From Paenibacillus sp. HW567 (GTDB taxonomy: Bacteria; Bacillota; Bacilli; Paenibacillales; Paenibacillaceae): 64,000 nucleotides of DNA. Below are positions 1 to 9,558 of this stretch, in pieces (position 1 is the first letter of the stretch; every line of letters begins with the position of its first letter). The stretch is taken from assembly GCF_000374185.1 (NCBI RefSeq), contig NZ_KB910518.1, positions 6,523,286 to 6,587,285 on the forward strand, in the 5' to 3' direction. A program made the translations under genes and the position numbers. The notes under the pieces were generated by a model that had not been told where the DNA came from, made no database searches, and worked only from the letters and a program-made list of their open reading frames with translations.

Positions 1-540
1 AGGCCACTCGGATTCGGTCCGTGGACTGTTCAAGGAGAGTCTGCCGAGTTCCATCATGAACTGGTACAGTAATGAGGAAGCAATATACGGGTCAGCGATT
101 CTCCCCAAATGGGCTTCGCGGGCAATATCGCGGAGTATGCGGATCGGCGTGCTGCCGGGGTCAATGAGTGGAGCAGGTCCAAGCTTTGCTTTGATTTCTT
201 CCCAGAGAGGAAGAAGGGGCTGTGGCCTGAAGAGCAGGAACAGGAATTCCCAGGGCACGGAGCCTCCGGGATGATAATAGCGGTGCCTGCTGGGGATTTC
301 CGCAAGGAAAGCACGCCCGGAGCCGATCCTTAGGCTCTCTTGCCCAGTATCGAACATTCCGGCTCCGTTCATGGTGTATTGGAACAGCAGCAGCGGCCCG
401 TCTGTGCGCTCCATGCCGTTCCAGTGATAGGAAGAATCCGTAACAAGTTCATGTCCGACCGCGAAGAGGTTAAACAGCGGCAGACGGTCCGGCTCGCTGA
501 AGCGGAATCCGTAGACCCCGTGGCTGCTTTGGTTTGTCAC
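1..540 (-). CDS. AraC-family-like transcriptional regulator, N-terminal part
   Basis: The minus-strand frame is open from a GTG at 540 to the window edge, giving the first 180 residues of a longer protein. A GGAGGG ribosome site lies five to six bases upstream of the GTG, which decides the start. The visible part contains a jelly-roll-like sensor region with phrases such as WNGMERTDGPLLLFQYTMNG and a later HRYYHPGG, typical of the cupin effector domain of AraC regulators that sense sugars or other ligands. The helix-turn-helix half would lie outside the window, so the family call is inferred from the sensor half alone. It is transcribed in the same direction as the cyclic-di-GMP gene behind it but is separated from it by about 245 bases with terminator-like hairpins. 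Confidence 0.6.
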   Translation of the reverse strand, partial: MTNQSSHGVYGFRFSEPDRLPLFNLFAVGHELVTDSSYHWNGMERTDGPLLLFQYTMNGAGMFDTGQESLRIGSGRAFLAEIPSRHRYYHPGGSVPWEFLFLLFRPQPLLPLWEEIKAKLGPAPLIDPGSTPIRILRDIAREAHLGRIADPYIASSLLYQFMMELGRLSLNSPRTESEWP

Positions 541-655
541 AAAATCCCTCCATACTAAGTGGTTAAGTGAGTTTCTTTTTGCTCATTGTACATAGAATTC
601 ATTCGAAAGAACAACAAATTTTGCGAGAAAGGCGTACTGATAGGAAGATATAATC

Positions 656-683
656 AAATAAGCCCCCATCCGGGAGCTTATTT
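656..683 (-). terminator. Hairpin with short U-rich tail
   Basis: AAATAAGC and GCTTATTT arms with an inner CCC/GGG enclose a short loop. Read on the minus strand the hairpin is followed by TTTGATT. It could end transcription from the upstream GGDEF-EAL gene. Confidence 0.4.
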
Positions 684-755
684 GTGCTGCGGCGCAGTAC
701 CACAAGGCTGCGCAGCTATTCTTCAGGGGCTGATTCTTGTTCCGCAAACCCTGGA

Positions 756-781
756 GCTTCAGACCGGCGCGGGTCTGAAGC
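756..781 (-). terminator. Perfect 10-bp hairpin behind GGDEF-EAL gene
   Basis: GCTTCAGACC, loop GGCGCG, GGTCTGAAGC. It sits five bases beyond the stop codon of the minus-strand cyclic-di-GMP gene. No U-tract follows directly, so it may be a 3' stabiliser rather than a full terminator. Confidence 0.45.
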
Positions 782-786
782 ACTTC

Positions 787-2931
787 TTACGATTTAAGCT
801 TGCGGATCTCCTCCGCTGGAAGCGGAGGGAAGAAGAAGAATCCTTGAATATGATGGCAGTTATGCTTGATTAGAAATTCGAGCTGCTCCTCAGTCTCCAC
901 GCCCTCGGCAATCAGCTCATAACCAAGCTGTGAAGCGACAAAAACGATGGATTTAATGATGGTCTCATCAATGGAGCTGACACCAATGCCGGTGATGAAG
1001 GTCCGGTCGATTTTGATTTTGTTGACGGGAAAATGCTTCAGATAATTCAGTGAAGAATATTTGGTGCCGAAATCGTCGATGGAGACAACAATGCCGTGGT
1101 CGCGCATCTGCTGAAGCACCGGGTAATGCTCTTCCAGAAGGGCGGTGCTCTCCGTAATCTCGAATTCCAGCACATTTGTCTCCAGCCCGTAATGATCAAG
1201 GACCGCGAGCAGGTTCTCTATAAGGTTGCGGTTATAGAACCAGCTATTGGAGATATTGATGGATGTGCGCAGCAGCGGCATTCCGGCGGACCTCCACTCG
1301 CAGAGCTGACGGCAGACCTCGCGGAGCACCCAGTCCGTAAGCTGAATCATCAGCCCGGCCTCCTCCACGGCAGCGATGAACGCTCCCGGTCCGATAAGGC
1401 CCTTCTCCGGGTGGTTCCAGCGGATCAGCGCCTCCATGCCGGTCATTTTACCGGTAACCGCATTGATCTGCGGCTGATAATGGAGCACGAACTCCTCGCG
1501 CTCCAGCGCCGAGTGCAAATATTTGGCGACCATCGTTTTCTGCTCCAGCTTCTCGCGCAGATCCCAATCGAAGATGAAATAATTGGCCTCCTCCAGCGAT
1601 TTGGCCTGATACATCGACATGTCGGCAAATTTCAGCAGATCATCCTTGTTCCGCGAATGCTCCGGGTACAAGGAGACGCCGATACTGGTCGATAGACTGA
1701 GATGTGCGCCGGAGATCAGCAGGGTCTCCGAGATCAGTCCGCCGATATGTTCAGCAATAGCGGCAATGTTCTCCCGGGGCAGGTCCGAGAAGAGCATGAC
1801 GAACTCGTCGCCTCCGGTACGCGCGAACAGCTTGTAAGGCAATTCTCCGTTTTTCAGCCGGTTCGCCAGCGTCCTGATCACCTGGTCACCTGTAGAGTGG
1901 CCTAATGTGTCGTTGATTTCCTTAAACCGGTTCAAGTCAAAGAAAAACAAGGTATAGGTCTGTGTCTCATCTGCCGCCTGCAGCAAACGCTCGAATTCAT
2001 CCAGAAAATACAGCCGGTTCGGAATTTCGGTCAGGCTGTCGAAATGCGCCAGCTTCTCATACAGCCGTTTGGACACACGAAGATCGCGGGTCCGAATGCT
2101 GACCACACGCTCCAGCTCGCGGTTGAACCGGCTCTGCTGCCAATAGATATACAGTATGAAAGCAATAACGAGCAGGAAGGCAATGTCGATCCAAAGCACG
2201 CTGCGGATAATCTCCCATTTCTTATGGAAAGGCATAGAGACACCCATCAGCCATTGCTGATTATAGATCTTAATAGGAACCGTAATCTGTTGCGCGGCTT
2301 TATTGAAGGGATTTCCAAATAAAAAGGTGTGATCCTCAGCCGTTACATATAGATTGGACCCCTTAAGCGGGAGCTGATCCAGAATACTGTCAATCTTCAG
2401 GGTGACAGAGACAATACCGGCAAATGAGTTGCCGTTAAAAATAGCTTGTCTGATTACCATGCCGTAGTCGCCCTGGGCCAGTGTCCGGGGACCGTCTACC
2501 GTAATACTGCGGGAGCGGATCGTTTCTTGAACCATGCCGGGTGAGGACAGGGCGGGGTCCAGCAGGAGGCTTTTTCCCAGAATCGCTGTATTGCCCGTTA
2601 GAGGATAAAGATAGTGGATGAGGCCATCCGGAGCGATCATGATATTCATAACATTGCTTGAGTTGTTGTTGTATGCGGTGACTAAGTATTGATTAATAAT
2701 TTTTGGATCGGCCTTAAAGCCGACCGTTTGTATAAAGGAGCTGACGCCTTTGACAATCGAGGCTCTTTCTTCAATGTTCGATGTAAGCATGACTGCTTGC
2801 GAGGACAAGTCGGCTTTTTCAGCCCGGTATTCGCGGTCAATGGATAGAGAGTAATAGTAGAACAATGAGAGCTGAAGTACGACTAAGAAGCCGAGGATGA
2901 TCGTTAAAGGCTTTTTATTAAGGAAAGCCAT
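787..2931 (-). CDS. Membrane-bound GGDEF-EAL cyclic-di-GMP protein with CHASE-like sensor
   Basis: A 714-residue protein for making and/or degrading cyclic-di-GMP. An N-terminal membrane helix (about 8-29) and a second at about 245-265 bracket an extracellular sensor region resembling CHASE. The GGDEF motif is intact at about 373-377, and the EAL domain follows (EAL at 499-501) with the later ITES and DDFGT metal-binding motifs present. I see no RxxD inhibitory site five residues before GGDEF, so product feedback may be absent. The start is the ATG at 2931, because GGAGG lies nine bases upstream. An in-frame ATG at 2961 lacks such a site and would only add ten residues. It is monocistronic. 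Whether cyclase or phosphodiesterase activity dominates cannot be read from sequence. Confidence 0.9.
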   Translation of the reverse strand: MAFLNKKPLTIILGFLVVLQLSLFYYYSLSIDREYRAEKADLSSQAVMLTSNIEERASIVKGVSSFIQTVGFKADPKIINQYLVTAYNNNSSNVMNIMIAPDGLIHYLYPLTGNTAILGKSLLLDPALSSPGMVQETIRSRSITVDGPRTLAQGDYGMVIRQAIFNGNSFAGIVSVTLKIDSILDQLPLKGSNLYVTAEDHTFLFGNPFNKAAQQITVPIKIYNQQWLMGVSMPFHKKWEIIRSVLWIDIAFLLVIAFILYIYWQQSRFNRELERVVSIRTRDLRVSKRLYEKLAHFDSLTEIPNRLYFLDEFERLLQAADETQTYTLFFFDLNRFKEINDTLGHSTGDQVIRTLANRLKNGELPYKLFARTGGDEFVMLFSDLPRENIAAIAEHIGGLISETLLISGAHLSLSTSIGVSLYPEHSRNKDDLLKFADMSMYQAKSLEEANYFIFDWDLREKLEQKTMVAKYLHSALEREEFVLHYQPQINAVTGKMTGMEALIRWNHPEKGLIGPGAFIAAVEEAGLMIQLTDWVLREVCRQLCEWRSAGMPLLRTSINISNSWFYNRNLIENLLAVLDHYGLETNVLEFEITESTALLEEHYPVLQQMRDHGIVVSIDDFGTKYSSLNYLKHFPVNKIKIDRTFITGIGVSSIDETIIKSIVFVASQLGYELIAEGVETEEQLEFLIKHNCHHIQGFFFFPPLPAEEIRKLKS

Positions 2932-3091
2932 AGAGTGCCTCCGATACCCGAGAAAATTCAACTTGCAATATTGCCGTTCATTTAAAAACAGTTCCCCGCA
3001 CCGCAGAGGGATGTCGATATATGTCGTAGGTGTTTATATAGCATGTCATTTTTATCGCCTTTGCGCAAGGGGGAAGGTTACAGTTGACCTA

Positions 3092-3150
3092 TAAAAAACC
3101 AAAACGGGCAAACACCCTCCGCCTTAAACGGCAGCTTGTATTTACCCGTT
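3092..3150 (-). terminator. Rho-independent terminator of acetate transporter gene
   Basis: AACGGG and CCCGTT bases open a stem of about 13 pairs (with G-T pairs) around an inner GCCG-rich loop. On the minus strand it is followed by TTGGTTTTTT. It lies about 40 bases after the stop of the 3192-3815 gene. Confidence 0.75.
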
Positions 3151-3191
3151 GTACAGTCATATCATGATGAGGTTTTTATTAGCAGGCAATA

Positions 3192-3815
3192 CTATTTTTT
3201 GAAGATACCGAGCGGAGCTCCTGTTGGCAGGAATGTGCGTCCGAAATGAGCGTTCAGTACGGATGCGCCGCAGCCATACAACGAAACAACACCGATAGCC
3301 AGCTCTGCACAGGCGGCCAGCTTGTGGAAGAATTCAGCAGCGATTCCGAAGGAATCCATGGTCAGGCCGAGGAACAGGAAGTCAATTAATACAAAGATGA
3401 TGAGCAGCACTCTGTTCGCTTCAACTGCACCAAGCGTCATGAAGAGCGTAAACACCAGGTATCCGAGAAATACAAACCCAAGCTGCTTGGGATCTACGCT
3501 CTCAGCCAGAACCGTGCCGAATACGCCAAGCTTGATCAGCCAGCTTGCGGCCATTCCGAACCAGAAGAAGGCGTAAGCGCCAAAAGCGGTCATACCAAAG
3601 GTGTTGTTGTGCTTGGCATCCTGAATGGATGCGAATAGCTGGGCGAAGGCTCCGAGGAAGATAGCCCAGGGGATGGCGTAGCTGAGACCAGTCGTAATCT
3701 CGAGCTTTTGTGAAGAAGCGACCAGGGTGACGATAGCCAGTCCGAACAGGCCGATGGCGCTAGGGTCGGCGGTGATGATTTTGACGGACTGGGTGTTTGG
3801 CGATTGCGCTGACAT
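3192..3815 (-). CDS. Acetate uptake transporter, GPR1/FUN34/YaaH (SatP) family
   Basis: A 207-residue, very hydrophobic protein with about six membrane helices. The N-terminal phrase ADPSAIGLFGLA corresponds to the family's NPAPLGL-type signature, and the length fits SatP/YaaH transporters of acetate and succinate. GGAGG lies twelve bases before the ATG, slightly long but the only candidate. It is a single gene between two cyclic-di-GMP genes in the same direction, with its own terminator. Uptake of acetate by proton symport is known for the family; the substrate here is inferred. Confidence 0.88.
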   Translation of the reverse strand: MSAQSPNTQSVKIITADPSAIGLFGLAIVTLVASSQKLEITTGLSYAIPWAIFLGAFAQLFASIQDAKHNNTFGMTAFGAYAFFWFGMAASWLIKLGVFGTVLAESVDPKQLGFVFLGYLVFTLFMTLGAVEANRVLLIIFVLIDFLFLGLTMDSFGIAAEFFHKLAACAELAIGVVSLYGCGASVLNAHFGRTFLPTGAPLGIFKK

Positions 3816-3859
3816 GGGAATAAAAAGCCTCCAATTTTTTCAAAAATGTTCGCATAGTA

Positions 3860-3887
3860 TAACAGCACCCGTTCCCGGGTGCTGTTA
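3860..3887 (-). terminator. Strong hairpin behind second GGDEF-EAL gene
   Basis: Twelve-base perfect arms TAACAGCACCCG and CGGGTGCTGTTA with a TTCC loop. It lies about 55 bases past the stop at 3940. The following minus-strand bases (TACTATG) are only weakly U-rich. Confidence 0.6.
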
Positions 3888-3939
3888 TCAGCCTGCCTAT
3901 CATATCATATCGCCAGAAGCTTGCCTACAAAGGAAATGC

Positions 3940-6306
3940 TCATTTTTTGCTCCAAAACAGATTTTCCCGCAATAAAAATCTGGGAATCTCCCGGGCCGCA
4001 ATCGGCTTGCTGATATAGTAGCCCTGCAGTTCATCGCTGCCCAGGCGGCGAAGCTTGTCGAACTGCTCCTGCAGCTCGATGCCTTCGGACACGACGCGCA
4101 GGCCCAGCTTGTGGCTCAGCTCAATGATGGTTCTGACAAGCACATCGCCCTGCGGATCAGCGGTCATCTCGGCAACAAAGGAGCGGTCGATCTTGATTAC
4201 ATCGACAGGGAAGCGGCGCAGATAACTTAAGGATGAGAAGCCGGTGCCGAAGTCATCGAGGGAGATGCGGAATCCGTGCGCTCTAAGCTGCTGGACCGAA
4301 TGGAACACTTCATCCCCGGAGATCAGCACACTCTCGGTAATCTCAAGCTCCAGGCTGGAGGGCGGCAGCCCGTATTCACGCAGCAGCTCCAGCAGCAGTT
4401 CCAGCAGTCCGGGCTGCATGAGCTGCAGTGCGGAAATATTGACTGCGGCGGTGAGGATCAGGCCGTCTTCCCGGAAGCGGCGCACATCAGCGCATACCTG
4501 CCGCAGCACCCACCCGCCGATCCCGACAATGGAGCCGCTGGTCTCTGCGAGGGGGATGAACTCTTCGGGAGAGACCGGCCCGTGAACCGGGCTGTTCCAG
4601 CGCAGCAGAGCCTCCACCTTATGCACCTGTAAATCGTCTGTGCGGACAATCGGCTGGTAATGGACCTCGAACTCATTATTGACAGCCGCAGACAGTAATT
4701 GCTGGGACAGGATCTTTTTGCGTCTAACGCTGTTCTCCAAATCCTCTGAGTATTGAAAAATATTGTTGCGGCCCGTCTCTTTGACATGGAACATCGCCAG
4801 ATCAGCCTGCTTGACCAGATAGTCGGCATCTTCTCCGTTCTGGGGATAAATGCTGATTCCGATGCTGGCCGTATTATAGAGCAGATGCCCCTGGATATGG
4901 TGCGGCATCGAGAGAGCTTCCTGAATCCTCGACAACTGGGCGGTGATGGCAGAGGAATCGGGGATGTCGGCGAGCAGGATGGTGAACTCATCTCCGCCAA
5001 GGCGGGATACGACATCATATTTGCCGACGGCCTTCGATATCCGCAAGGCGGTCTCTTTGAGCATGGCGTCTCCAAAATCATGGCCGAGCGTATCGTTGAC
5101 GGTCTTGAAATGGTCCAGGTCAATAAATACGAGAGCAATTTGCCTGCTGGTGCCCTTCACTGCGGCAATTGCCGCGTTAAGTTTGGCGAAGAAGAGCGAA
5201 CGGTTGGGGAGCTGGGTTAACGGATCAAGCATAGATTGCAACTGAAGCTCCTCTTGCGCCTGCTCCAGAGAATGAATCATCCGGTTGAATTCACGCTCCA
5301 CATCACTGAATTCATCCCGCCCGGTGCTGCTGATACGAATGGATAAATCCTTGCTGTTGCCGATGGCGCGGATATTTCTGATCAATGAATACATCCGGCC
5401 CAGAATGAAGCGGTTGGCGAAGATCACGCTGATTACGATGAGCAGTATAGTCATGATTAAGAAAAGCAGCCGGAAGCTGTAAAGCGACTCTTTCCCGTTC
5501 TCATATATTTGGCGCGGCTGGCTGAGCGTAATGACTACTCCCGGGTTGCCGAACAGATCGTTCACGACGGTATGAATCGACATCGACTTGCTGGAGGACG
5601 GACTCATCCAGACAGACTCTCCCTGGCTTTGTGCAAGCATTCCTGAGGTAACTCTGGCAATCTGAATGCCGGAGGAGGCAGCATTCCAGATATGGTTAAC
5701 CTCCTCCTGCCGGAGCATTCTTCCGGCAATGGCGGTGCCGGCCACCGGCATGTCTTTGTTGTTGTTGCTTATAGGGTCAAGAGTGATCAGCATCGGGCCC
5801 TTATCCAGAATCACAATGCCGGACCTGCTGTCCTCTGCATCTGATAAAGCAGGCAGCCGGCTGTTCATCAATTTGAACAGTGTACGAAGCTCGGTTGTCA
5901 GCGGAGACACCCTGCGGAGCTTCGAATCGTATGTGCCGCCGTAAAGAGGAATCCCTGATTTATCGAGCAGAGCTATCACATCGAAGTGGTTGATTTCGTA
6001 GGTTGTCGGGGTAAAATTGCTGCGGATAAAAGCTTCCTCCGAGGCAGTCGCTGCTGTATTCAAGCTTTTGAATTCCATGAACCGGTAGGTTTCGTCCCGA
6101 AGTGAATAATTCAGCAGTCCGGCCTTCATAGTCAGCAGCTCATTCTGATAGGAAGATACCGCATCCTTCAGCTTGTTCTGCAGATCGGCCTCGTCCAGCT
6201 TCTCAAAACGGTTCAGCATGATGAGGTGCAGGAGCAGGTAGGTAGTTCCTATGCCAAGCATGCTAGCGACACTAATGAAGATCATTATTTTTTTGCGCAG
6301 CTTCAT
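3940..6306 (-). CDS. Membrane-bound CHASE4-like/HAMP/GGDEF-EAL cyclic-di-GMP protein
   Basis: A 788-residue signalling protein. Membrane helices at about 7-29 and 279-300 enclose a large extracellular domain that resembles CHASE4 (phrases such as NHFDVIALLDKSG). A HAMP linker follows (about 300-350), then GGDEF (motif intact at 437-441) and EAL (EAL at 565-567, with ITES and DDFGTGFSS). The inhibitory-site position reads GKYD instead of RxxD. GGGGAG sits four bases before the ATG at 6306. It is divergent from menA across about 200 bases. Both catalytic halves look competent, so it may be bifunctional. Confidence 0.9.
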   Translation of the reverse strand: MKLRKKIMIFISVASMLGIGTTYLLLHLIMLNRFEKLDEADLQNKLKDAVSSYQNELLTMKAGLLNYSLRDETYRFMEFKSLNTAATASEEAFIRSNFTPTTYEINHFDVIALLDKSGIPLYGGTYDSKLRRVSPLTTELRTLFKLMNSRLPALSDAEDSRSGIVILDKGPMLITLDPISNNNKDMPVAGTAIAGRMLRQEEVNHIWNAASSGIQIARVTSGMLAQSQGESVWMSPSSSKSMSIHTVVNDLFGNPGVVITLSQPRQIYENGKESLYSFRLLFLIMTILLIVISVIFANRFILGRMYSLIRNIRAIGNSKDLSIRISSTGRDEFSDVEREFNRMIHSLEQAQEELQLQSMLDPLTQLPNRSLFFAKLNAAIAAVKGTSRQIALVFIDLDHFKTVNDTLGHDFGDAMLKETALRISKAVGKYDVVSRLGGDEFTILLADIPDSSAITAQLSRIQEALSMPHHIQGHLLYNTASIGISIYPQNGEDADYLVKQADLAMFHVKETGRNNIFQYSEDLENSVRRKKILSQQLLSAAVNNEFEVHYQPIVRTDDLQVHKVEALLRWNSPVHGPVSPEEFIPLAETSGSIVGIGGWVLRQVCADVRRFREDGLILTAAVNISALQLMQPGLLELLLELLREYGLPPSSLELEITESVLISGDEVFHSVQQLRAHGFRISLDDFGTGFSSLSYLRRFPVDVIKIDRSFVAEMTADPQGDVLVRTIIELSHKLGLRVVSEGIELQEQFDKLRRLGSDELQGYYISKPIAAREIPRFLLRENLFWSKK

Positions 6307-6513
6307 GATGCTCCCCTTTATTGTAATTCGACTTTATAGGAAATAAGTACCACAATGAACAGTGTACCATGAATAGGGAATATTTTGCAGCGCATTTCTG
6401 CCTAAAGTGTCGAAATTTGATGTATAATAATCGACAATGATGAATTTTGCAGTAATATTTGATAGAGTTGCCGTAGTATAGACGTGTTAACTTGACAGAT
6501 AGGATGATTTGAC

Positions 6514-7467
6514 GTGAATGTAAAAAGTTTTTTAAGGCTGGTTGAGTTGCCGACGAAGGTGGCGAGCATGCTGCCTTTTCTTCTGGGGACATTGTATGCC
6601 CTGTACCGGTTCGAGGATTTCAACGTCCTGCGGTTTGTGCTGATGCTCGTGTCCTTGCTGAGCTTTGACATGGCAACAACGGCAATCAACAACTATTACG
6701 ATTTCAAAAAAGCGGCCAAAACCCAAGGCTACGGCTATGAAACGCATAATGCTATCGTTCATTACAAGCTCAAAGAGCGCACGGTGGTTGCAACGATTGT
6801 ACTCTTGCTGGTGCTCGCAGTGGGGGGCGGGATAGCCCTTGTTGCTGAGACGGGTCTGCTTGTGTTCCTACTGGGCGGCTTGTCCTTCCTGATTGGCATC
6901 CTTTATTCGTTCGGACCCATTCCTATTTCGCGGATGCCGCTTGGCGAGCTGTTCTCCGGGCTGTTCATGGGTTTTGTCATTATTTTCATCTCGGCCTATA
7001 TTCATTCGGATCATAGTGTGGTGACGCTGCTGCTGTCAGAGGGCTGGATTAGTCTGCATGTGAACATGCGGGAGGTGCTGTATCTCTTCTGGTTCTCGGT
7101 GCCGTCCATTCTCGGGATTGCCGGAATTATGCTGGCCAACAATATCTGCGACATTGAGGACGATATGGAGAACCGCCGGTACACGCTGCCTGTGTATATT
7201 GGACGGGGGAATGCTCTGCTGCTGTTCAAGCTGCTCTATTATGTCTCTTTTGCCGATCTTGCCGTCCTGCTGCTGCTGGGCGTGAATCCTGTTCTGGTGG
7301 CCCTGCTGCTGCTGACGCTGATCCCCCTGCGCCGCAACATTGCGCGCTTCTACGAGAAGCAGGAGAAGGCGGCAACGTTTATCCTGTCCGTCAAAAATTT
7401 TGTGCTGATGAGCGCCGCCCGGATTGGCGTGCTTGGTGCGGCAGTTCTATTGAATGCGCTGCTGTAA
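6514..7467 (+). CDS. menA: UbiA-family prenyltransferase, probable 1,4-dihydroxy-2-naphthoate polyprenyltransferase
   Basis: A 317-residue integral membrane enzyme that would attach the polyprenyl tail in menaquinone synthesis. The first prenyl-diphosphate site appears as NNYYDFKKA near residue 54. The second is NNICDIEDDMENRRYTLPV near 209, both as in MenA. Eight to nine hydrophobic helices are visible. The start is a GTG at 6514 with a modest AGGATG ten bases upstream; the next ATG is out of frame. It is a lone gene outside any men cluster, which is common. UbiA-family enzymes for other acceptors cannot be fully excluded. Confidence 0.85.
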   Translation: MNVKSFLRLVELPTKVASMLPFLLGTLYALYRFEDFNVLRFVLMLVSLLSFDMATTAINNYYDFKKAAKTQGYGYETHNAIVHYKLKERTVVATIVLLLVLAVGGGIALVAETGLLVFLLGGLSFLIGILYSFGPIPISRMPLGELFSGLFMGFVIIFISAYIHSDHSVVTLLLSEGWISLHVNMREVLYLFWFSVPSILGIAGIMLANNICDIEDDMENRRYTLPVYIGRGNALLLFKLLYYVSFADLAVLLLLGVNPVLVALLLLTLIPLRRNIARFYEKQEKAATFILSVKNFVLMSAARIGVLGAAVLLNALL

Positions 7468-7559
7468 CGCTTGCACACTGATAGAGATATGCCGGGTTCT
7501 ATGATATTGTTTCACTAGATGCAGGCAGGAAAGTCTATGACAAGGGAGGGTATACTCTT

Positions 7560-8561
7560 ATGGCGCGACAGCTTCGCTGGGGAATTATGGGATGTGCGCA
7601 GATTGCAACAGGCTCGGTTATGCCGGCCATTCAGGAATCGGAGACCGGGATCATCGGGGCAGTAGCCAGCCGGGGGCTGGACAAGAGCAGCGCTGTTGCC
7701 CGGGAATTCGGCGTAGAGAAGGCTTACGGCAGCTATGAGGAGCTGCTCGCAGACCCGGATATTGACGCGGTGTATATTCCGCTTCCGAATCATCTGCACC
7801 GGGAGTGGGTGCTCCGCGCGGCGGAAGCAGGCAAGCATGTGCTATGCGAGAAACCGATTGCCCTAAGCAGTCATGAGGCTGCAGAGATGGCGGAAGCCTG
7901 CCGGAAGGCGGGCGTTCATCTGGCCGAGGCTTATATGTACCGGCATCATCCGCGGATTGCCGAGCTGCGGGAGATCATTAAGAGGGGCGATATCGGCGAT
8001 CTGCGCTCCATTCGCGGAACGTTTACCTACAATGATGCCGAAGACACCTCCAACATCCGCTTCAAGTCGGCGTGGGGCGGAGGGGCTCTGTTCGATGTCG
8101 GCTGCTACCCGCTCAGCGCGGCGCGGCTGTTGTTCGGGGCAGAGCCGGAAGCGGCAACCGTGCAGGCGATTTTCTCCCCGGAGCATGATCATGTGGATAT
8201 GATGGCCTCCGGCCTGGTCGAATTCCCCGGCGGCGTCAGCCTGATCTTCGACTGCGGCATGTGGGCCTACAACCGCCAACTGCTGGAGGTGCTTGGCACT
8301 GAAGGCCGGATCGAGATTCCGATGCCGTTCAATGCCAGATTCGAGGATGCCGCCTTTTACGTGCATACCGGCGGGCAGGTGAAGCGTGTGGAAGCAACTG
8401 GAGCTAATCCGTATGTCCGGCAGGCCGATGATTTTGCCGCCGCCGTCTTCGGAGCGGAGCCGGTAGCTGCCGCAGAGGACCCTGTACTGAACATGAAGCT
8501 GATTGAGGCCTGCCTTAAGTCCGCGCGTCAGCGGGAGAGAATCAGTCTGAAGCGGGAATAG
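7560..8561 (+). CDS. Gfo/Idh/MocA-family NAD(P)-dependent oxidoreductase
   Basis: A 333-residue dehydrogenase. The N-terminal Rossmann fold starts with WGIMGCAQIA. The family hallmark CEKP lies near residue 102, with HHPR and the AWGGGALFDVGCYPL phrase further on. The family oxidises or reduces sugars, inositols and related polyols; the substrate cannot be told from sequence. GGGAGGG precedes the ATG by eight bases. It is followed by a terminator and stands alone downstream of menA. A second, distant paralogue lies at 22220-23188. Confidence 0.88.
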   Translation: MARQLRWGIMGCAQIATGSVMPAIQESETGIIGAVASRGLDKSSAVAREFGVEKAYGSYEELLADPDIDAVYIPLPNHLHREWVLRAAEAGKHVLCEKPIALSSHEAAEMAEACRKAGVHLAEAYMYRHHPRIAELREIIKRGDIGDLRSIRGTFTYNDAEDTSNIRFKSAWGGGALFDVGCYPLSAARLLFGAEPEAATVQAIFSPEHDHVDMMASGLVEFPGGVSLIFDCGMWAYNRQLLEVLGTEGRIEIPMPFNARFEDAAFYVHTGGQVKRVEATGANPYVRQADDFAAAVFGAEPVAAAEDPVLNMKLIEACLKSARQRERISLKRE

Positions 8562-8596
8562 CACTCTATTCTATACGAATACAGGATTCTACATTT

Positions 8597-8620
8597 AGCG
8601 GCCTTTGGGCTGCTTTTTTT
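8597..8620 (+). terminator. Rho-independent terminator after Gfo/Idh/MocA gene
   Basis: AGCGGCC, loop TTTG, GGCTGCT (one G-T pair), then seven T. Confidence 0.8.
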
Positions 8621-8757
8621 ATGATTTCGGGGTGCTGAATCGGGCAATCTTGTAGCAATTCCTAATAGGTGAACGATGTAAAATTTGTTAGAATAGGAAT
8701 TGAATTAAAGTGTATATGTTTGGAAGTACATAACGGAGTCTGAAAGGAGATTTGGTA

Positions 8758-9558
8758 ATGGGCCTTGCAGAAGAGCCGGTCATTTCAATTTCCGGTTTAT
8801 GGATGAATTACAGCGACCGGATGGTGCTGCGGGGGATTGACCTCGAAGTACACAGAGGACAGATTATCGGCTACATCGGTCCCAATGGCGCAGGCAAGAG
8901 CACTACGGTGAAGATTATGCTGGGGCTGGTGGAGGGCTATACCGGCACGGTAAGGATTTTTGGCAGAGATATTGCCGACGGGGATACCGCTTACAAGCGA
9001 AGAATCGGGTATGTGCCCGAAATTGCCGAGCTGTATGACAGCCTGACCGCGAGAGAGTATCTGACGTTTATTGGCGAGCTGTACGGCATGAAGCGCAGTG
9101 AAGCCGATATCAAGGCCGAGAAGCTGATGACGCTGCTGAATCTCGACAAAGCCTACGATATGCGTATCGCCTCCTATTCCAAAGGGATGAAGCAAAAGGT
9201 GCTCCTGATCTCCAGCATGCTGCATGATCCCGATATTCTGTTCCTGGATGAGCCGCTTAGCGGACTCGATGCCAACAGTGTCATGGTGGTGAAGGAAATA
9301 TTCGCCTCCCTTGCTGCGAAGGGCAAAACGATCTTTTATTCCTCGCATATCATGGATGTCGTAGAGAAGATCAGCAGCCGGATCATTCTGCTCAGCGGCG
9401 GGGATATTGTGGCGGACGGAAGCTTTGCGCAGCTTCAGGAGAGAAGCCGGGAAGGGTCGCTGGAGGAGATATTTAATCAGTTGACCGGATTCGATAAATA
9501 CCGGGATATTGCCGGCGAGTTTGTTGCGGTTATTGGAGAAGGTGCTCCGCATGAATGA
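8758..9558 (+). CDS. ABC transporter ATP-binding protein (ABC-2 exporter type)
   Basis: A 266-residue ATPase. Walker A is GPNGAGKST, the signature is YSKGMKQ, Walker B with catalytic Glu is ILFLDEP, and the switch is SSH. AAAGGAGA lies seven bases before the ATG at 8758, favouring it over the upstream TTG. Its 3' end overlaps the start of the permease gene by eight bases, so the two are translationally coupled and form one export system. YSKGMKQ rather than LSGGQ is usual for ABC-2 type drug, lipid or antibiotic exporters. The substrate is unknown. Confidence 0.9.
   Translation: MGLAEEPVISISGLWMNYSDRMVLRGIDLEVHRGQIIGYIGPNGAGKSTTVKIMLGLVEGYTGTVRIFGRDIADGDTAYKRRIGYVPEIAELYDSLTAREYLTFIGELYGMKRSEADIKAEKLMTLLNLDKAYDMRIASYSKGMKQKVLLISSMLHDPDILFLDEPLSGLDANSVMVVKEIFASLAAKGKTIFYSSHIMDVVEKISSRIILLSGGDIVADGSFAQLQERSREGSLEEIFNQLTGFDKYRDIAGEFVAVIGEGAPHE

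Noticed and set aside
6492..6497. TTGACA as -35 of the menA promoter
   Set aside because: The corresponding -10 would fall at or after the GTG start codon.
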